Below are positions 61,801-64,000 of a DNA stretch of 64,000 nt, piece by piece. Positions within the stretch are counted from its first letter, which is position 1, and each line of letters begins with the position of its first letter. The DNA comes from Warburgia ugandensis (lineage: Eukaryota; Streptophyta; Magnoliopsida; Canellales; Canellaceae): the NCBI GenBank assembly GCA_035236585.1, contig CP141132.1:53013880-53077879 (forward strand), in the 5' to 3' direction. The notes under the pieces were generated by a model, which saw nothing but the letters and a program-made list of their open reading frames with translations, had not been told where the DNA came from and made no database searches. Made by a program: the position numbers and the translations under genes.

Positions 61801-62010
61801 CACCATGGATTTTGATGTTGGATTTGATATTAGTATTGGCTCAAATTTCTTGTTGCGTACTTATATTTATCTTTTAATCCCGGTTGTGATCTTTTTGGAA
61901 AAAGGAGATAACACCCAGAGGTTTTTCAGTAAATGTTCTAATAAAATCTTTTGATTATAGGATCCCTACTATTATTATAAAAAAATGTTATAAAAACCTA
62001 GGGTGTTACA
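58832..62010 (+). repeat. Tekay element 3' LTR
   Basis: 3,179 bp, colinear with 51,066-54,177 and ending AGGGTGTTACA. It contains a longer version of the GTGTAAAC minisatellite. Confidence 0.92.
59712..59880. repeat. GTGTAAAC minisatellite in 3' LTR
   Basis: About ten variants of CCAGTGTAAACTAGTGTAAAC, several more than in the 5' LTR. Confidence 0.75.
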
Positions 62011-62015
62011 GTAAG
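62011..62015. repeat. Target-site duplication of Tekay element (right)
   Basis: GTAAG, as at 51,061-51,065. Confidence 0.9.
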
Positions 62016-62860
62016 ATAATCTAAATTTCAATTAACTCCATTTATCAAAGAGTCCTTGGCTGATGGACCTGTACTTGCACTTTCTTTACTTCAATAGAAT
62101 TATGTGCACTTGAGGTAATAATTGAGACACATCAAGAGGGAATGGACAACTAGCTTTTCCAATTAAGGTCTCGCAGAAGTACTATATGCTAGTTTAAGAA
62201 ATTAAGGATTTCACCTTGCCATAGAAGCCCTAGTAATATTGATAGACAAAGCCAAGATAGCCTTGATTCATCTAAAAGTTAGTAGTTGTAAAAGCAAAAA
62301 AATAAAAAAGTAGCAATCTAAGAAGAATGAAAGAAAAAAGATACTAAATCATGCAATTGCACCAAAGAGGGACCAGTTGCATCACTCAAGGCCCATTGCA
62401 TGACTTAAGTCCACTCCATAGCAAGAAACCTAGCCGTAAGAAGCAACAAGTCAGCCATAAGAAAAAAAGTTTGTTGCATGACCTTAAGTCATGTGATGAA
62501 GAGTCCAACACAAGACCTTAAGTTATCCATTATCGGATCCATCATGGCAAGAAGCAAGAGGCCTTACCATAAGACCCCAAATCATCATGGAACTTGAGGT
62601 CAAGCTATAAATGTCCCCTTGCATGACCCACAACATGTCTTGAAGAATGATGAAACACATATCCCAATAGCCCAAAATAGGAATAACCACATGACTTGCA
62701 ATGAAAATCATTCAAACTCCAGTTAAATCTTTGCTTTAGGCGCATAACAGATAATTGTAAGCATGGTACCTTTAGCATTTTTTTGAGTAGGATGGTTATC
62801 TCTTTAAGGGGAATTTTCTTTGCATTCCACAATGTTCCCTTAAAGAGGTTACAATCTATG
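62016..62860 (+). mobile_element. Decayed gypsy RT/RNase H-side remnant
   Basis: The phrase SLADGPVLALSLLQ (about 62,051) resembles the start of a gypsy RNase H region, and VSQKYYMLV (about 62,167) a later block. The middle part (62,340-62,620) holds repeated CATGACTTAAGTCC/GACCTTAAGT words and is not recognisable. It appears to belong with the integrase remnant that follows, and its breaks are many. Confidence 0.45.
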
Positions 62861-64000
62861 AGGCATATGATTGAGACCTTATTAGTCACTTTGGCAGAGA
62901 CGAGACTCTTACCTTAGTGAAAGACTGTTTTTGTTGGCCTAAAATGGCTAAAGATGTATTTAAACCCCTAAACAGATGAAGGGCATGCCATCTTCCAAAG
63001 AGATGACATCAGAATATGGGTTTATACATGCCACTTACTATTCCTAATTCTTTGTGGGAAAAAGTAAGCATGGATTTCATTATTGTTCTCATAGATGCAA
63101 AATAACAAAGAGTCTATTATGGTCATTGTCGATAGGTTTTCTAAGATGGAATGCTTTATTGCTTGTACGATATGACTGATGTAATTAATGTGACAAAGTT
63201 ATCCTCAAGAGAAGTTGTAAAACCTCATAGAATCTACAAGACCATAACCTTTAATCATGATCTAAAGTTTCTGAGTTATTTTTGGAGGATGTTATGGAGG
63301 AAACTTGGAATGTGTTTATAGTTCAATTCATCATGTCACCCCCAGATAGATGGACAAACTAAAGTCATTAACAAAAGTTTGGTTAACTTGCTAAGAAGTT
63401 TCTTGGGGAAAAACATCCACTAATGGCACTTGTTACTAGTGCATGTAGAGCTTGCATTAAACAGTTCCCACAATTAGTCAATCAGATGTAGTCCTTTTGA
63501 GGCAGTGTATAGTAAGAATCCTTTAAGCCTAAGGATTTAGTACCCCTACCACTAACCAAAAGTTTTAGAAGAGATGCCAAAGAACTAGCTAAGTAAATTA
63601 GAAAGATATATGAGCAAATCCGAGTGAAGATCGCTTAACATAATGAATGATAAAAAGAACAAACTGACAAACATAGGATGGAAAATGTTTTCCAAGATGA
63701 AGAGAGAGTTTAGTTACACTCAAGGAAAGAGTGTTTCTATCAAGGGCAACATGCAAAGCTCTAACCTAGAGCTATAGGTCCTTTCAAGGTAATAAAGTGG
63801 ATTGGTGATAATGTGTATAAGATCAAGTTACCAAAGGATTATGGTGTTTCGAATAATTTTAATAGGTGGATCTTTCACCATAATTCAGAGAGCATATTGT
63901 TAATGGCTTGGTTATTGGTTATTTTCAACTCAGGAAGAACAACACAAGAGTGCCTAGAGATTCCAAGATTGATGGTAGATCAAAGAAGATCAACAATGAT
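62861..64000 (+). pseudogene. Ty3/gypsy integrase remnant, runs off the window
   Basis: Motifs VIVDRFSKMECFIACT (about 63,124), CHPQIDGQTKVINKSL (about 63,340), CSPFEAVYSKNPLSL (about 63,490) and GPFKVIKWIGDNVYKIKLPK (about 63,778) are in integrase order and belong to a chromovirus lineage different from the Tekay element next to it. It is heavily broken and incomplete at the window edge. Confidence 0.8.

Larger units (their letters stand above)
51066..62010 (+). mobile_element. Tekay-type chromovirus (Ty3/gypsy), structurally complete, coding part broken
   Basis: Both LTRs, PBS, gag, protease, RT, RNase H, integrase, chromodomain, purine tract and a perfect 5-bp target duplication are present in the order of plant chromoviruses. 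Long LTRs (about 3.1 kb), a tRNA-iMet PBS and a C-terminal chromodomain point to the Tekay/Del lineage. The reading frames are interrupted at roughly ten to twenty places, so it is a fossil. By eye the LTRs differ at about 10% of positions over the first 240 bp. With commonly used plant LTR rates this means a few to about ten million years. Confidence 0.9.

Overview
This window looks like heterochromatic or intergenic DNA from the nuclear genome of a flowering plant. It is AT-rich with long T and A runs, and it is packed with plant repeat families: Athila-type and Tekay-type Ty3/gypsy elements, a CACTA transposon, RTE LINEs, an Au-type SINE and TRIM-like units. The SINE and the RTE LINE family are widespread in angiosperms, so the species cannot be fixed. 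I found no host gene I can name. Nearly every long reading frame belongs to a mobile element, a repeat, or the shadow of one.

Layout, left to right. 1-2.8 kb holds two 3' pieces of an RTE LINE (the second with perfect 15-bp target duplications), a GA microsatellite and an exact 152-bp tandem duplication. 2.8-9.6 kb is mostly unassigned DNA with one Au SINE and part of a chromovirus LTR that still shows a TATA box. 9.65-10.3 kb holds two abutting minisatellites with 31-bp and 40-bp periods. 10.4-21.4 kb is an Athila family cluster: a minus-strand LTR piece, a non-autonomous internal region with unfamiliar frames, a plus-strand LTR split by a minus-strand solo LTR, and then a primer-binding site and leader of a further copy.

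21,448-23,368 is the oddest part. It is a GC-rich, 1.9-kb inverted composite of TRIM-like units with six tRNA-iMet-type primer-binding sites, matching outer ends and a 5-bp target duplication. Three of its units carry a motif pair with the layout of a plant U6-type promoter (USE plus TATA). 24.7-29.4 kb is a CACTA transposon remnant with a Transposase_24-like region, a 59-bp-arm inverted repeat, an Ulp1-like protease piece and subterminal repeats. It ends inside the 5' LTR of a broken Athila element (29.4-45.3 kb). That element is in turn split in its integrase by a nearly full-length, decayed RTE LINE on the minus strand and a small foldback.

45.3-47.8 kb carries a decayed plant mobile domain (PMD) frame on the minus strand. 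47.8-51.1 kb is unassigned. 51,066-62,010 is a structurally complete Tekay-type chromovirus: both 3.1-kb LTRs, tRNA-iMet PBS, gag, protease, RT, RNase H, integrase, chromodomain and a perfect GTAAG target duplication. Its coding part is broken. 62.0-64.0 kb is a further gypsy pol remnant that runs off the window.

The elements do not act together as a pathway. The history is one of successive nesting: CACTA, LINE, solo LTR and TRIM composite all sit inside older Athila-family DNA. Family assignments rest on motifs read by eye; no alignments or database searches were run.
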